Below are positions 1 through 16,164 of a stretch of DNA of 30,000 nt, piece after piece. The stretch is from Leptospira alstonii serovar Sichuan str. 79601 (GTDB lineage: Bacteria; Spirochaetota; Leptospiria; Leptospirales; Leptospiraceae). Numbering within the stretch: the stretch's first letter is position 1; every line of letters begins with the position of its first letter. The stretch spans positions 1 through 30,000 of the forward strand of contig NZ_ANIK01000029.1 of the NCBI RefSeq assembly GCF_000347175.1, in the 5' to 3' direction. The notes under the pieces are model-generated. The model searched no databases and was not told the origin of the DNA. It saw only the letters and a list, made by a program, of their open reading frames with translations. The translations under genes and the position numbers were made by a program.

Positions 1-42
1 TAAATCCCGTCCGTTATACCGAGTTGCGGAACCGCTTCGGGT

Positions 43-579
43 ATGGACCTTCTTTTACTTTCTTGCGAGAAAAAAATTCAATCCTCTTTGAATGAAGGAA
101 CGGTTGGCACCGATTCCCTTTTGATTCCGATGAGTTACTGGAACCGGCTGGATGCGCTTCAGAAGAAGGCCCTTTCCAAAAAACTTCCCTTTTTACTGAA
201 GAGATATACGAAGTATGTCGCGTCCTTGGATCGCCTTCATTGGAGGGCCGGGAAGATCAAATACAACTGGGGCGTGGGCGAGTTGAAGAAGATGACGATT
301 CATGTGAATTCGGGGGTTTGGGCGGTTTTGGGTGCTTTGGCAGCCGCGCACGGGGTTTCCAGATGTTTTCTTTTTAATTATCTTCTTTGGTTGGAAGACG
401 TCGGAGTCGGGGATTCTATCGTGAATACGATGAACCGGGGAGTTCCTCAATTTCACGGGACCTACAAGATGACTTGGACCTTAAATCTACGAAAAAATCA
501 AATTTCCAGGGCCCTATTCTTCGAACCCAACCCGATCACGAGCGAACATTTGTATTTCTTACCAAAACCCGACCTCTAA
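43..579 (+). CDS. DUF1564 family protein (Leptospira-type)
   Basis: A 178-residue protein of unknown function. It resembles the DUF1564 family, which I know as a multi-copy family largely restricted to Leptospira. The recognisable part is the central segment: a basic stretch LLKRYTKYVASLDRLHWRAG, then a helix-rich region with HGVSRCFLFNYLLWLE and a following VGVGDSIV (about residues 100-127). ATG at 43 is the first possible start after an in-frame stop at position 1; no strong ribosome binding site is visible. There is no signal peptide, and the aromatic-rich LFNYLLWL segment is too short to be a convincing membrane helix. Family membership rests on remembered sequence pattern, and function is unknown. 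Confidence 0.75.
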   Translation: MDLLLLSCEKKIQSSLNEGTVGTDSLLIPMSYWNRLDALQKKALSKKLPFLLKRYTKYVASLDRLHWRAGKIKYNWGVGELKKMTIHVNSGVWAVLGALAAAHGVSRCFLFNYLLWLEDVGVGDSIVNTMNRGVPQFHGTYKMTWTLNLRKNQISRALFFEPNPITSEHLYFLPKPDL

Positions 580-877
580 AAAACCGTCTCACTCGCGTTA
601 AACGACAAAAATCCGCAACCTCAAAACGCGTGAGCGATCGAGGTGGAAATACTGCAATGCGCCATTCAAAAACGGAATCATTCGTATATTAGAAAAATAT
701 AAAATGGTGCTTTGCAGATTGAAACCGAGAGCGCGACTCTGCGCTTTGAAACCAAGAGGCTCCCGCAGAGACACGCCCGCTTTAAGATGCGAGTTTCTGA
801 CCCCTGAACTCTCTATCCACTGATCCCTAAAATCGCACGCCCACTTCAAGGTGCGAATGAGATTGCGCTTTCGTCAC
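580..877. other. Gene-poor spacer
   Basis: About 300 bases without a supportable gene. The open frames here have no recognisable product and lie between convergent genes (DUF1564 on plus, clpS on minus). An imperfect inverted repeat (CTCACTCGCGTT near 589, AACGCGTGAG near 625) may form a hairpin. It lacks a T-run, so it is not called as a terminator. Confidence 0.5.
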
Positions 878-1210
878 CTATTTCTCAAGCGTCGCGCTCA
901 TGGAACCTTTGGAATTAGACATTCTAGGATCGGCTCCGTAAGTCAGAATTCTTTCTTGAACGTGTTCCGCGTGTTCAAATTCTCCCGAAAAAACTACGGT
1001 GCGTTTTTCCTGATCGACCTGAACCGCGTGTAAAAAGGCCTTTTCGATGGTCATCGTACAAATTTCCATGAGCATCTCGATCACGTATTCGTACGTATGT
1101 TCGTTGTCGTCCCAAAGGACAACTCTCCAAGGTCCTCCGGTTGACTTTGTGGAATCCTCGGTAATCTCATTTAGGTCAGGAGTTTGTGTGCTCGCCATCT
1201 CGCCAATCAA
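878..1210 (-). CDS. clpS: ATP-dependent Clp protease adaptor ClpS
   Basis: A 110-residue ClpS adaptor, the cytoplasmic protein that delivers N-degron substrates to ClpA-ClpP. The core runs from WRVVLWDDNEHTYEYVIEML (about 28-47) through TMTIEKAFLHAVQ to FSGEFEHAEHVQERILTYG. The WDD motif (33-35) matches the substrate-binding pocket in the actinobacterial style. Two pocket positions look unusual by eye. The gatekeeper Met appears to be Tyr40, and the normally invariant His of the 'AVH' motif appears as Gln64. Translation may start at Met1 (1210) or Met5 (1198). It lies 112 bases downstream of the transketolase gene on the same strand; co-transcription is possible but not shown. ClpA is not in the window. 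Confidence 0.88.
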   Translation of the reverse strand: MIGEMASTQTPDLNEITEDSTKSTGGPWRVVLWDDNEHTYEYVIEMLMEICTMTIEKAFLHAVQVDQEKRTVVFSGEFEHAEHVQERILTYGADPRMSNSKGSMSATLEK

Positions 1211-1322
1211 CCCTGGAAAATTTAAGTTAAAGAATTTCTTTCCAAGGAAATCCTTCGCGAAAATCTTTCTCTTTTAAAAACAAAAAAGACTTCGCGAAAT
1301 TTCTTTTCAATCGTCCGGAATT

Positions 1323-2285
1323 TTATTTTTTCAGCTGAATCGCTTTTTTTGCGGTCTCAATGATATTCTTGGAACGAAGTCCGAAATAATCCAGAAGCTC
1401 TTTCCAAGTTCCGGATTTTCCGAACTGATCTTTCATACCTACTTTCAAAACGTGAACCGGATATTCTTCGGAAAGGAATTCGCTCACGGCAGAACCGAGT
1501 CCGCCGATTACGTTGTGTTCTTCACAAGTAACCACGACCCCGCATTCTTTTGCGTATTTTAAAATAGCATCTTTATCAATCGGCTTGATCGTCGCCATGT
1601 TCAAAAGAGTCGCGTTGATTCCTTCTTTGGAAAGTTCTTCCGCGGCCTTCATCGCTTCGTTGACAAGAACTCCGTTGGCGATGATCAGGACGTCTTTCCC
1701 TTCTCTCATCACCTCGGCCTTTCCGATCGTAAACTTGTAGTTATCTCTTTCAATCACGGGAACGTTCGGACGGCCCACCCGAACATAAACCGGACCTTTG
1801 TAATCCGCAATCGCGTGGATGATCTGTTTACATTCGTTGTAATCGGAAGGACAAATCACAGTCATTTCGGGAATGGCTCTCATGATCGCAAAGTCTTCGA
1901 TACACTGGTGAGAAGCCCCGTCTTCTCCGACGGTCACTCCGCCGTGAGAAGCGACTAGTTTTACGTTTAAAAACGGATAAACCACACTATTACGGACGAC
2001 TTCCCAAGCCCTCCCGGAAAGAAACATCGCAAAAGAAGAAGCAAAAGGAACAAGGCCGGAAAGTGCAAGCCCCGCGGCGTGACCGACTAAGTTCTGTTCG
2101 GCGACTCCCACGTTGAAAAAACGATCCGGAAAAGCTTTCGCAAACTTATTGGTTTTTGTGGAACCGGAAAGATCTGCGTCCAGAACTACCACGTCCGAAC
2201 GGGAAACTCCCAGTTCATGCAATGCGTCTCCGTATCCGTCGCGGGTCGCTTTTTCGGTCGCAGTCGATGTGCTTGGAGCTCCCAT
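1323..2285 (-). CDS. Transketolase, C-terminal subunit (split transketolase)
   Basis: A 320-residue protein corresponding to the pyrimidine-binding and C-terminal domains of transketolase, a thiamine diphosphate enzyme of the pentose phosphate pathway. Visible landmarks are [20 protein letters not shown] (about 57-76) with the catalytic Glu that activates thiamine, the loop [17 protein letters not shown], and a C-terminal transketolase_C fold ending near [14 protein letters not shown]. The N-terminal half that binds the diphosphate is absent and there is no room for it here, so it must be encoded elsewhere. The gene begins 7 bases after metK, with a ribosome binding site (AAAGGAT) inside the end of metK, so the two are probably co-transcribed. 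The related dehydrogenase E1-beta and DXP synthase families are less likely given the full match pattern. Confidence 0.88.
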   Translation of the reverse strand: MGAPSTSTATEKATRDGYGDALHELGVSRSDVVVLDADLSGSTKTNKFAKAFPDRFFNVGVAEQNLVGHAAGLALSGLVPFASSFAMFLSGRAWEVVRNSVVYPFLNVKLVASHGGVTVGEDGASHQCIEDFAIMRAIPEMTVICPSDYNECKQIIHAIADYKGPVYVRVGRPNVPVIERDNYKFTIGKAEVMREGKDVLIIANGVLVNEAMKAAEELSKEGINATLLNMATIKPIDKDAILKYAKECGVVVTCEEHNVIGGLGSAVSEFLSEEYPVHVLKVGMKDQFGKSGTWKELLDYFGLRSKNIIETAKKAIQLKK

Positions 2286-2292
2286 TCGTATC

Positions 2293-3461
<1,169 letters not shown>

Positions 3462-3615
3462 TCCTGATGGGTGAAAATTAACGGGAGATAACCCGCTCTG
3501 ATCCCAAAAACCTGCCGATTCCTTCAGTGTCAAGAAGATCCAAACTATGTCTTGCAAGTATAGAACAAATCGAACGACTCAAATCGGAATTGAATTGAAT
3601 CGGAGCGCGGTCGAT

Positions 3616-4029
<414 letters not shown>

Positions 4030-4205
4030 TAAAAACTGCGCGCATTCAAAATCGTCACGAACGGGTTTTTTAAAGATTTCTCATGTAAAAATGCGATTCG
4101 ATTTGCAAACGGAGTAGTGGATCTTTTCCGCTCGTTTTCAATTTCCACAATTATCACTTAGAACTTAAATTACTTACTTTCGGGTAAAAAATTATTCAAT
4201 ATTGA

Positions 4206-4234
4206 TTTACAAAAAGCTCCCGAGTTCATACCGT
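4206..4234 (+). promoter_or_regulatory. Candidate lipL32 promoter
   Basis: TTTACA at 4206-4211 is a near-consensus -35, followed 17 bases later by a weak -10 TACCGT at 4229-4234. This would give a short leader before the strong ribosome binding site AAGGAG at about 4247. The upstream AT-rich stretch from 4160 offers other possible -10 elements, so the assignment is tentative. The rest of 4030-4205 shows no gene. Confidence 0.3.
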
Positions 4235-4241
4235 GATTTTC

Positions 4242-5077
<836 letters not shown>

Positions 5078-5108
5078 TCTTACTTAGAGCCAAACAGTTT
5101 TTTAGGTT

Positions 5109-5140
5109 AAAAAGCCACCGAAAGGTGGCTTTTTTATTTT
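5109..5140 (+). terminator. Rho-independent terminator of lipL32
   Basis: A perfect stem AAAAAGCCACC / GGTGGCTTTTT around a GAAA tetraloop is followed by a T-rich run. Its position just after lipL32 and its stability fit a very highly expressed single gene. Confidence 0.93.
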
Positions 5141-5533
5141 TCCACTTTCAGTTATGAAAACTCATAAACTTTAAACCAACAGGTAGAGAAACTACTTAAC
5201 AAGTCAACTCTCGCGCAAAGGGAAACGAAATCATCTCACTCACTCCTATCGAACGACCTGAAATGCAATCCGTAGAGACTCGCTTTCGTTTCCTGTTACA
5301 TTCTACTTGCAAAAAAGGGCAATGATAGATTACAATGAGGAAAGCTACCCGGATACAATCGAGTCAATGAGATCAAGTTCTTCGGAGAAAGATCGGATTT
5401 AGGATCCGAAACGACATCCGTTCCAAACTTTCAAACGACTTTCGAGCCAAAGAATTTTGATTCTCACCGACGGAATCCGAAGTTGCGAAAAAGTTAAAAC
5501 CAACCCGAACAAAAAGTTCGCAAAGGATTTGAA
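5141..5533 (+). promoter_or_regulatory. Intergenic region with candidate promoter for the acyl-CoA dehydrogenase
   Basis: About 390 bases without a gene. A possible promoter is TTGCAA (5307-5312), an 18-base spacer and TACAAT (5331-5336). This would leave a leader of about 190 bases. A small hairpin CGAAC-AAAAA-GTTCG at 5507-5521 sits just before the ribosome binding site AAAGGA (5523). No riboswitch family was recognised in the leader. Confidence 0.35.
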
Positions 5534-7291
<1,758 letters not shown>

Positions 7292-7292
7292 A

Positions 7293-7454
7293 CGAGTGGC
7301 TAGTGATTGGGCTTTAGGGATTAGGACTTTACGATGAAACGCAAGCGTTTCAAGTGGCGAGAGGTTAGGTTTTAGGACTTTACATCCTAAATCTTAGTCG
7401 CTAAATCCTCGCCACTCGAAATGCGCTTTAACTCAAGCATGCAAAGTCTTGCAT
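7293..7454. repeat. Cluster of short direct and inverted repeats
   Basis: This spacer carries nested repeats. CGAGTGGC (7293-7300) pairs with GCCACTCG (7411-7418); AGTGGCGAG (7353-7361) pairs with CTCGCCACT (7408-7416). A 12-base word TTAGGACTTTAC occurs exactly at 7321-7332 and 7372-7383. TTTAGGA/TCCTAAA forms a hairpin at 7371-7391, and GAAACGC-AA-GCGTTTC a perfect one at 7336-7351. A further perfect inverted repeat, ATGCAA-AGTC-TTGCAT, lies at 7439-7454. The order suggests a tandem duplication of a hairpin unit. It contains no gene and its function is unknown. From 7455 to 7645 I see nothing further. Confidence 0.65.
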
Positions 7455-7645
7455 ACATAACTATGTAATTTCTAAACAACCCTAACAAAATCCGCAACCA
7501 ACAGTAGCAATTTAGAATATAGAAAAACGCTTAATAACCAATTTCTCGAAATCGCCCCCCATCGAACGATCCTTATTTCTATTTTGTATTTTATAAATTT
7601 CCGGATTCCGATTCCTTAAGTAACGCGAATTCGATATAAAAAATC

Positions 7646-7674
7646 TTGCATTTATTTTTATGCTTTCTTAGCAT
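7646..7674 (+). promoter_or_regulatory. Candidate promoter of riboswitch-controlled transcript
   Basis: TTGCAT (7646-7651), a 17-base spacer and TAGCAT (7669-7674) would place transcription start close to 7681, just at the 5' edge of the cobalamin riboswitch. The boxes are only moderate matches; position is the main support. Confidence 0.35.
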
Positions 7675-7680
7675 GAAACT

Positions 7681-7783
<103 letters not shown>

Positions 7784-7784
7784 T

Positions 7785-7820
7785 AAAAACACTCTCGAGG
7801 ATATGGTGTGTTTTTGCTTT
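7785..7820 (+). terminator. Terminator acting as riboswitch expression platform
   Basis: AAAAACAC (7785-7792) pairs with GTGTTTTT (7808-7815), ending in a T-rich run to 7820. It lies immediately after the cobalamin aptamer and 120 bases before the receptor start, so premature termination when cobalamin is bound is the likely mechanism. The loop is large (15 bases) and the stem is AT-rich, so strength is uncertain. Confidence 0.65.
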
Positions 7821-7941
7821 CAATTCATTTCTTTTGAATCGTTTCATTAGAACATTTTGTTGAATGAATCCAGTTTGAACGACTGCGGTTTGTACCGGGC
7901 CAGTTTCTAAATAATATTTTATTTTTAGAGGTCTCGGTCTT

Positions 7942-10194
<2,253 letters not shown>

Positions 10195-10288
10195 AGTTCG
10201 AGTGAGGAATAATTAAGAACTTGTCCCTAACCAATTGAAATGTGGGAACTCCCGCGTTTTCCTTTTCAGGTTTTGGGACAGCGTTAAA

Positions 10289-10948
10289 TCAATTTTCACC
10301 GAGATCCGCAATTCGGTCCGATTCTAAAATACGCACCCCGCTCGGTTCTTTTTGTGCGATACGAATCATCGCTTTCGCGACGGTCCTTCCGTGAATCGAT
10401 CTGTATTTTCGAATACCGCCTAACAAGAACGGATTTACGATTTTTGCAAACAATTGACCCACTGTTTCACCGGGACGGACTTCCGTCCTTTCCCCTTCGA
10501 GTAAAGAAGGTCTAAAGATTCCGAGAAAAGAAAAACCGATTTCCTCCAAACCTCTTTCCATTTCACCTTTCACTCGGTTATAAAACACGAGAGATTTCGG
10601 ATCGGCTCCTAAGGCGCTGACCACGAGAAAGGATTTGGCTCCTTTTTCCTTTGCGAGCCTACCGAGTTTCAACACGTACTCGTAATCCACTTTTTTAAAA
10701 TTCTCCTGACTCCCTGCTTTGGAAATCGTAGTTCCCAGACTACAAAAGACGTCCGTGATTCCTTCGGGAAAAGAAGAAACGGATAACGTGTCAAAATCGG
10801 AAACGATTTCCTCCGCTCCGATCCCGCTGCCCGGCCTGCGTACGAGCGCGTAGACTTTTTGGTAATGAGAGGAAGCGGATAATTCTTCCAAGAGATATTT
10901 TCCGATCAATCCGGTCGCACCGGCGACCAAAGCGTTTTTTCGATCCAT
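10289..10948 (-). CDS. NAD(P)-binding oxidoreductase, atypical SDR (HTATIP2/TIP30-like)
   Basis: A 219-residue Rossmann protein of the atypical short-chain dehydrogenase group. The dinucleotide loop GATGLIGK lies at residues 10-17. A conserved DVFCSLGTT strand follows at about 66-74, and SAL (111-113) with Tyr123-x3-Lys127 (YNRVK) gives an SDR-like catalytic set. The segment FSFLGIFRPSLLEGER is typical of the HTATIP2-like NAD-dependent epimerase relatives. It is cytoplasmic with no signal peptide. It lies alone on the minus strand, divergent from the adenylate cyclase with an 83-base gap. The substrate is unknown. Confidence 0.82.
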   Translation of the reverse strand: MDRKNALVAGATGLIGKYLLEELSASSHYQKVYALVRRPGSGIGAEEIVSDFDTLSVSSFPEGITDVFCSLGTTISKAGSQENFKKVDYEYVLKLGRLAKEKGAKSFLVVSALGADPKSLVFYNRVKGEMERGLEEIGFSFLGIFRPSLLEGERTEVRPGETVGQLFAKIVNPFLLGGIRKYRSIHGRTVAKAMIRIAQKEPSGVRILESDRIADLGEN

Positions 10949-11031
10949 AATTTCGATTTCTCCAATTTGTTGATTCCCAGAACGCGATCCACAACCAGAG
11001 CGACCGTAGGAGCGAGGTTTGAGTTTAGAGA

Positions 11032-12510
<1,479 letters not shown>

Positions 12511-12554
12511 TTTGCGATCCATAGAGAGCAAATTAGCTAAAGCGAAGCGACAGC

Positions 12555-12574
12555 TCTCAAGCGTTAGCTTGAGA
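12555..12574. repeat. Perfect inverted repeat
   Basis: TCTCAAGC-GTTA-GCTTGAGA is an 8-base perfect stem with a 4-base loop. It lies between the convergent cyclase and the minus-strand gene at 12686. It has no T-run, so it may be part of a compound termination region or a small repeat element. Confidence 0.6.
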
Positions 12575-12596
12575 AATGCGATCCAGGAAACTCAAT

Positions 12597-12622
12597 AAAA
12601 CACTCCCTATGGGTCGTGTTTT
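12597..12622. terminator. Bidirectional terminator between convergent genes
   Basis: AAAACAC-T-CCC-TAT-GGG-TC-GTGTTTT forms a nearly continuous hairpin with A's on one side and T's on the other, suitable for termination in both directions. It sits between the cyclase (plus) and the uncharacterised minus-strand gene. Confidence 0.65.
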
Positions 12623-12685
12623 AGAGAGTGAAGTCGACAACGAGCAACGGAGTATTACCGAGCGATCGAACTATCAGAGAACTAC

Positions 12686-13204
12686 TCAACTCTTCTGAAC
12701 CGCTGCACTGTTCCAGCGTAAATCCGACAGAAGATCTTTTGCAGGAAAACGAAAGCGTTTTCGTTTTGCGACTACTTTCGCTTCTTCCAAACAATCAATC
12801 GCTTGTCTAAAAGAGCCGATATTCTTATAAAGAATCGCTAAGAGTATGAGCCTATCGACTAAATCCGAATGATCTCCTACCATTGCAAGTTTAGGATATT
12901 CAGGAAGTGAGAACAACGTCTTTAGGAAATCGATTTCACGGCATCGATGATGAATCGCTCCGATCAAATCACCTTTTACTTCGCACACAATGGCCCGGCA
13001 CTCCTCAACTTTAATCGCCATCGGCTCGGGCTTCATTCTATCAAGGAGATTCTCAAGACGATCCGCAAATACGCGCGCCTTTGCGCGGTTAGGCGGTGAA
13101 CCGTAAAACCACCGTAATACTTTCACATACAAATAGTCAAGTTCATCCCATGTTGAAGTGAAACTTCTACGGTTTTTCAAAACGAATTCCCGACTTAAAA
13201 TCAT
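12686..13204 (-). CDS. Uncharacterised helical protein (TPR-like)
   Basis: A 172-residue protein I do not recognise. It appears wholly helical. The segment DLVDRLILLAILYKNIGSFRQAIDCLEEAK (around 115-144) has the spacing of a tetratricopeptide-like helix pair, preceded by a similar pair with Ala and Leu at packing positions. There is no signal peptide or membrane helix. Its ATG overlaps the last 38 bases of the double-CXXCG gene upstream in another frame, so the two are likely translated together. Function is unknown; it may work with the upstream protein. Confidence 0.5.
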   Translation of the reverse strand: MILSREFVLKNRRSFTSTWDELDYLYVKVLRWFYGSPPNRAKARVFADRLENLLDRMKPEPMAIKVEECRAIVCEVKGDLIGAIHHRCREIDFLKTLFSLPEYPKLAMVGDHSDLVDRLILLAILYKNIGSFRQAIDCLEEAKVVAKRKRFRFPAKDLLSDLRWNSAAVQKS

Positions 13205-13811
13205 TGAGGAAGATCGAAGTTCTTTTCACCGGCTTCACAGCTGCTCCTTGAACTTTCTGTAATCTCAAGATCTGAGTAAGCTGCTGAGAGATTAACACAC
13301 TCCTATGAGCAGATCCGCCGCTACCGAAATATTCCTTTGTTTTCACCATCGAGGCCAATGGCCTTTCTTCCAGTGGTGGAAATGGACCTCTCGTAACGGG
13401 GAGAAACTTCATCCTACCACAGCTGGAACATTTCTCACGAAGGAATGTGGTGACGATACCGACTTCTTCCTTTACGACGAGTTGTACTACGGTTTTTAGC
13501 TCCACTCCTTTTCTATCAATGACGGGACGGCAGGCGATCCCAATGGGTTGGAACACACTCATCCAGATTTCAGGTGTAGTGAAATATTCGTCGAAAATCC
13601 AATTCAATTGAAGAATTCCATTACGTCCCCACTTCGGCTCCTTCTTCATCTGGAACGGCAACTTCTGTTTCATTCCTATACCGCATCGCTTGCAATAATC
13701 GGTAAGATCAAACGTCGTGAACTTATTCTCCCTGACTGCGATACCGAATGCCGCTAGTTCAATACGATCCTTTGAAGTCGCAGAGATCGAAATACGATGG
13801 ATGATCCGCAC
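13167..13811 (-). CDS. Double-CXXCG motif protein (Gmx_para_CXXCG-like)
   Basis: A 214-residue protein with two CxxCG knuckles, CKRCG (about 40-44) and CSSCG (about 130-134), which probably bind one zinc ion. The layout (first knuckle, LNWIFDEYFTTPEIW, FQPIGI, VVQLVV, second knuckle, then EYFGSGGSAHRSVLISQQL) recalls the double-CXXCG family known from myxobacteria. Some members of that family act as immunity proteins to Sit-type contact toxins. The start at 13811 is GTG with a weak ribosome binding site; no earlier ATG is evident. No toxin is visible next to it. Family assignment is from memory of pattern and the immunity role is speculative. Confidence 0.55.
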   Translation of the reverse strand: MRIIHRISISATSKDRIELAAFGIAVRENKFTTFDLTDYCKRCGIGMKQKLPFQMKKEPKWGRNGILQLNWIFDEYFTTPEIWMSVFQPIGIACRPVIDRKGVELKTVVQLVVKEEVGIVTTFLREKCSSCGRMKFLPVTRGPFPPLEERPLASMVKTKEYFGSGGSAHRSVLISQQLTQILRLQKVQGAAVKPVKRTSIFLNDFKSGIRFEKP

Positions 13812-13958
13812 CTAATTATCCGCCAACGTCTTCATAATCTTACCGACAAATATAGAATTAGAAAAAAATAATTCTCTTTGCTCACCCTCGCCCGTTTTTT
13901 TGGTAAGAACAAACGCGGGAACTACCGACGACGGATTCGCTACCTAAAATCGCCCATA

Positions 13959-14303
13959 TTATTTCTTTCCGATCTTTTCCAGTTCCTTTCCGATTTGTCC
14001 GGTGAGAATGTAAAAGTACATCACCCAATCTCCCATAAAAGATTTAAACGGATAAGTGAAAGTCGCGGGACGATTTTTCTCTACAAAAAAATGTCCGATC
14101 CAAGCGAAGAAGTAACCGGAAAACAAAGCCGCAACGATGTAAAACGGATTGAGATTGATGATTGCAGTCAAAATCCAACCGATCGCAAAGGAAGTTCCGA
14201 CAAAATGGAGAGCGCGATTTACGGGATGTGCATGTTCGCCCAAATAAAAGGGCCAGAATTCTTTAAAATTCGAATATGTTTTCGGAGCGGTTTCGGTTGC
14301 CAT
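13959..14303 (-). CDS. DUF962 / Mpo1-like membrane protein
   Basis: A 114-residue membrane protein of the DUF962 (YGL010w/Mpo1-like) family. It shows the family pattern: FWPFYLGEHAHPVNRALHFVG (about 16-36) with conserved His24, His26 and His33, two hydrophobic helices (FAIGWILTAII and FYIVAALFSGYFFAWIG), then HFFVEKNRPATFTYP and a conserved Asp after it. Yeast Mpo1 is an iron-dependent dioxygenase that alpha-oxidises 2-hydroxy fatty acids, with the His residues as metal ligands. Whether the bacterial protein has this activity is inference. The ORF is complete and intact. It stands alone, 320 bases from the photolyase gene. Confidence 0.85.
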   Translation of the reverse strand: MATETAPKTYSNFKEFWPFYLGEHAHPVNRALHFVGTSFAIGWILTAIINLNPFYIVAALFSGYFFAWIGHFFVEKNRPATFTYPFKSFMGDWVMYFYILTGQIGKELEKIGKK

Positions 14304-14625
14304 AGTCGTTCGTCCTCTTTTTTCTCCGATTGTACCGACTCAGGTTTTAAAAATCAAGCATTTGATCGAGGGAAACCGGCCGACAGGGTCGGCTTGATCC
14401 GTCAAACTCATTGCCTCCGAACGAATGCTCGGTGAATAACGCGATGTATCGCCTATCGAAATGAAAACGTTTCAGGAGGACAAAACAGAAGGACGATTCA
14501 AAAACTTAAGAAATCGGAATCGATTCGTAAGCTTCCATTCGTCACGTTACATGACTCATTCTATAATGATTCGATCATACTTGTTTAATAATGAAACGAA
14601 CCGATCTTCATTTCGAAAAGGGATC
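14304..14625. other. Gene-free spacer with small hairpins
   Basis: No supportable gene. GCCGAC-AGG-GTCGGC at 14379-14393 and GCGAT-GT-ATCGC near 14440 are short perfect hairpins. Neither has a T-run. The open frame beginning at 14461 on plus shows no family features. Confidence 0.5.
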
Positions 14626-16164
14626 TTAAACTACGGAGACAGACCCAGTGTTATTTCCTTCCAAAGATTCAACGTAATCCAAGTAAGATTGTAGTTTGAA
14701 TTTTTTCTTGGTGGAATCCGAGGACATAGTTCGTATATTCCCGAAAACGTTCCTTTCCGGAAACCAAGGACGGTCGAACAAACCGAAACACCATAAAATT
14801 CCGTTATACGAGTTCGGATCTCTTCCATCATACGCATATTTATTGTTGAAATCCTCTAAAATTTCGAACGCAGTCCGATAGTCGGGAGTCCATTCTATCA
14901 CCTTCTTTCCCCAGAGCATTCTTAAATAATTTTGCATACTTCCCGACAAAACCAATTCCTTTTGAGCCGCGTTCCAAATAACGTCATGCGTTTTCGAGTT
15001 TTCCAGTTGTTCTTTTGTATAAAGATAAGGACGAACATCTTGTTGATGAAAATCTAAATTCTTTCGAATCCATTCCGGAAGAATCGAAAGATCCTTTCGA
15101 AAAGAAGGTTCCTTCCAGAACATCAAAAAGCCGACGTCCCTCCAAGTGACAAGTTCGTCCAAAAAAGAATTTACGTTCGGATCGGGATGAAAGTAACCTT
15201 CTTTCCGGTTCTTATTTTCGGGAACGATAACTCCCGGAGTCCACGGCTCTTCCAGATTCCAATCAAGCGCGGCGCTTACGACCTCTTCTTGAGAAAGATG
15301 TCCGAAGTGAAGATAAGGAGATAAAAAGGAAGAATTGGATTCTTCCGGAGGTTTCGGATGATTCTTAAGTTCCGCATATCCCGAAAGTCCGTGTTTTAAA
15401 AATTTTCCGAGAAGCCCAAGCCCCTTTCCTCTTCCTCCGATTTTCCCGGAAGCCGGAAGAACATTCGGAAAAACAAAATTACACTTCTTGCATATTTCCG
15501 GAATCCGATCCGCATTTCCGTCAAACCAAACGAACTTTTGTAAGGGAGAATTCGGATTTTTTTCGAGCCAAGAATCCCCTTTTTCTCGAAAAGGTTTGTC
15601 CGGTTTACGTGCGGATCTAAATCTCCAGGCTTCCGGAAACAACCTGTGAACTCTCGGACGTAGGATTCTAGCGGCGGAAGCAAATTCTCCGTAAAGAGAA
15701 AGAGGAACGATCGAGTTGGAATCCACCGCCAGAAATTTACATTTGATTCTTTTTGAGATTTGTTCCAACAATTCCGGAACGATATAAGCCGGATAATCGT
15801 CCGTAACGATAAGCGCAGCTTCGGAACAAACTTTCCCGAAAACATCCCCGATCGGATCGTCCGAAGTTTCGACAAAGGCTCTATAAATCAGTCCGAGTCT
15901 CTTCGCCTCATTGACGTTAGACGCCATTCCTTCCAGAATGAATTTATGCAACCTGGGAGAACTCCAGGGATAATTCATCTTGACTGGTTCGTAGACGAGT
16001 AATTCTTTTTTGTATTTTTTAGACAGATGAATCGCGTAATCGAGCGAGTGATTCCAAACGAGCCGCCTCGCCATGGACATCCAATAAAGAACATAGGGAC
16101 ATTCTTCCCGAATCGGATTTTGACCGAGTTCTCGAACTCGAACGAGATTTTCTTTCGTAAACAT
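14626..16164 (-). CDS. Class II CPD photolyase (deoxyribodipyrimidine photolyase)
   Basis: A 512-residue class II photolyase, which repairs cyclobutane pyrimidine dimers in DNA using light and reduced FAD. The N-terminal half is the Rossmann-like antenna domain. The C-terminal FAD domain carries LSPYLHFGHLSQEEVV, the block MQNYLRMLWGKKVIEW (about 417-432), and the class II signature KYAYDGRDPNSYNGILWC followed by GLFDRPWFPERNVFGNIR. The FAD and DNA-binding segments are continuous and without frameshifts, so it is probably active. ATG at 16164; the gene is not tightly linked to neighbours on the same strand. Confidence 0.95.
   Translation of the reverse strand: MFTKENLVRVRELGQNPIREECPYVLYWMSMARRLVWNHSLDYAIHLSKKYKKELLVYEPVKMNYPWSSPRLHKFILEGMASNVNEAKRLGLIYRAFVETSDDPIGDVFGKVCSEAALIVTDDYPAYIVPELLEQISKRIKCKFLAVDSNSIVPLSLYGEFASAARILRPRVHRLFPEAWRFRSARKPDKPFREKGDSWLEKNPNSPLQKFVWFDGNADRIPEICKKCNFVFPNVLPASGKIGGRGKGLGLLGKFLKHGLSGYAELKNHPKPPEESNSSFLSPYLHFGHLSQEEVVSAALDWNLEEPWTPGVIVPENKNRKEGYFHPDPNVNSFLDELVTWRDVGFLMFWKEPSFRKDLSILPEWIRKNLDFHQQDVRPYLYTKEQLENSKTHDVIWNAAQKELVLSGSMQNYLRMLWGKKVIEWTPDYRTAFEILEDFNNKYAYDGRDPNSYNGILWCFGLFDRPWFPERNVFGNIRTMSSDSTKKKFKLQSYLDYVESLEGNNTGSVSVV

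Noticed and set aside
598..849. Minus-strand open frame in the first spacer
   Set aside because: No start signal, family pattern or conserved motif; likely chance.
14461..14694. Plus-strand open frame of 77 codons
   Set aside because: It runs antisense into the photolyase 3' end and shows no protein features, despite an AGGAGG-like word nearby.
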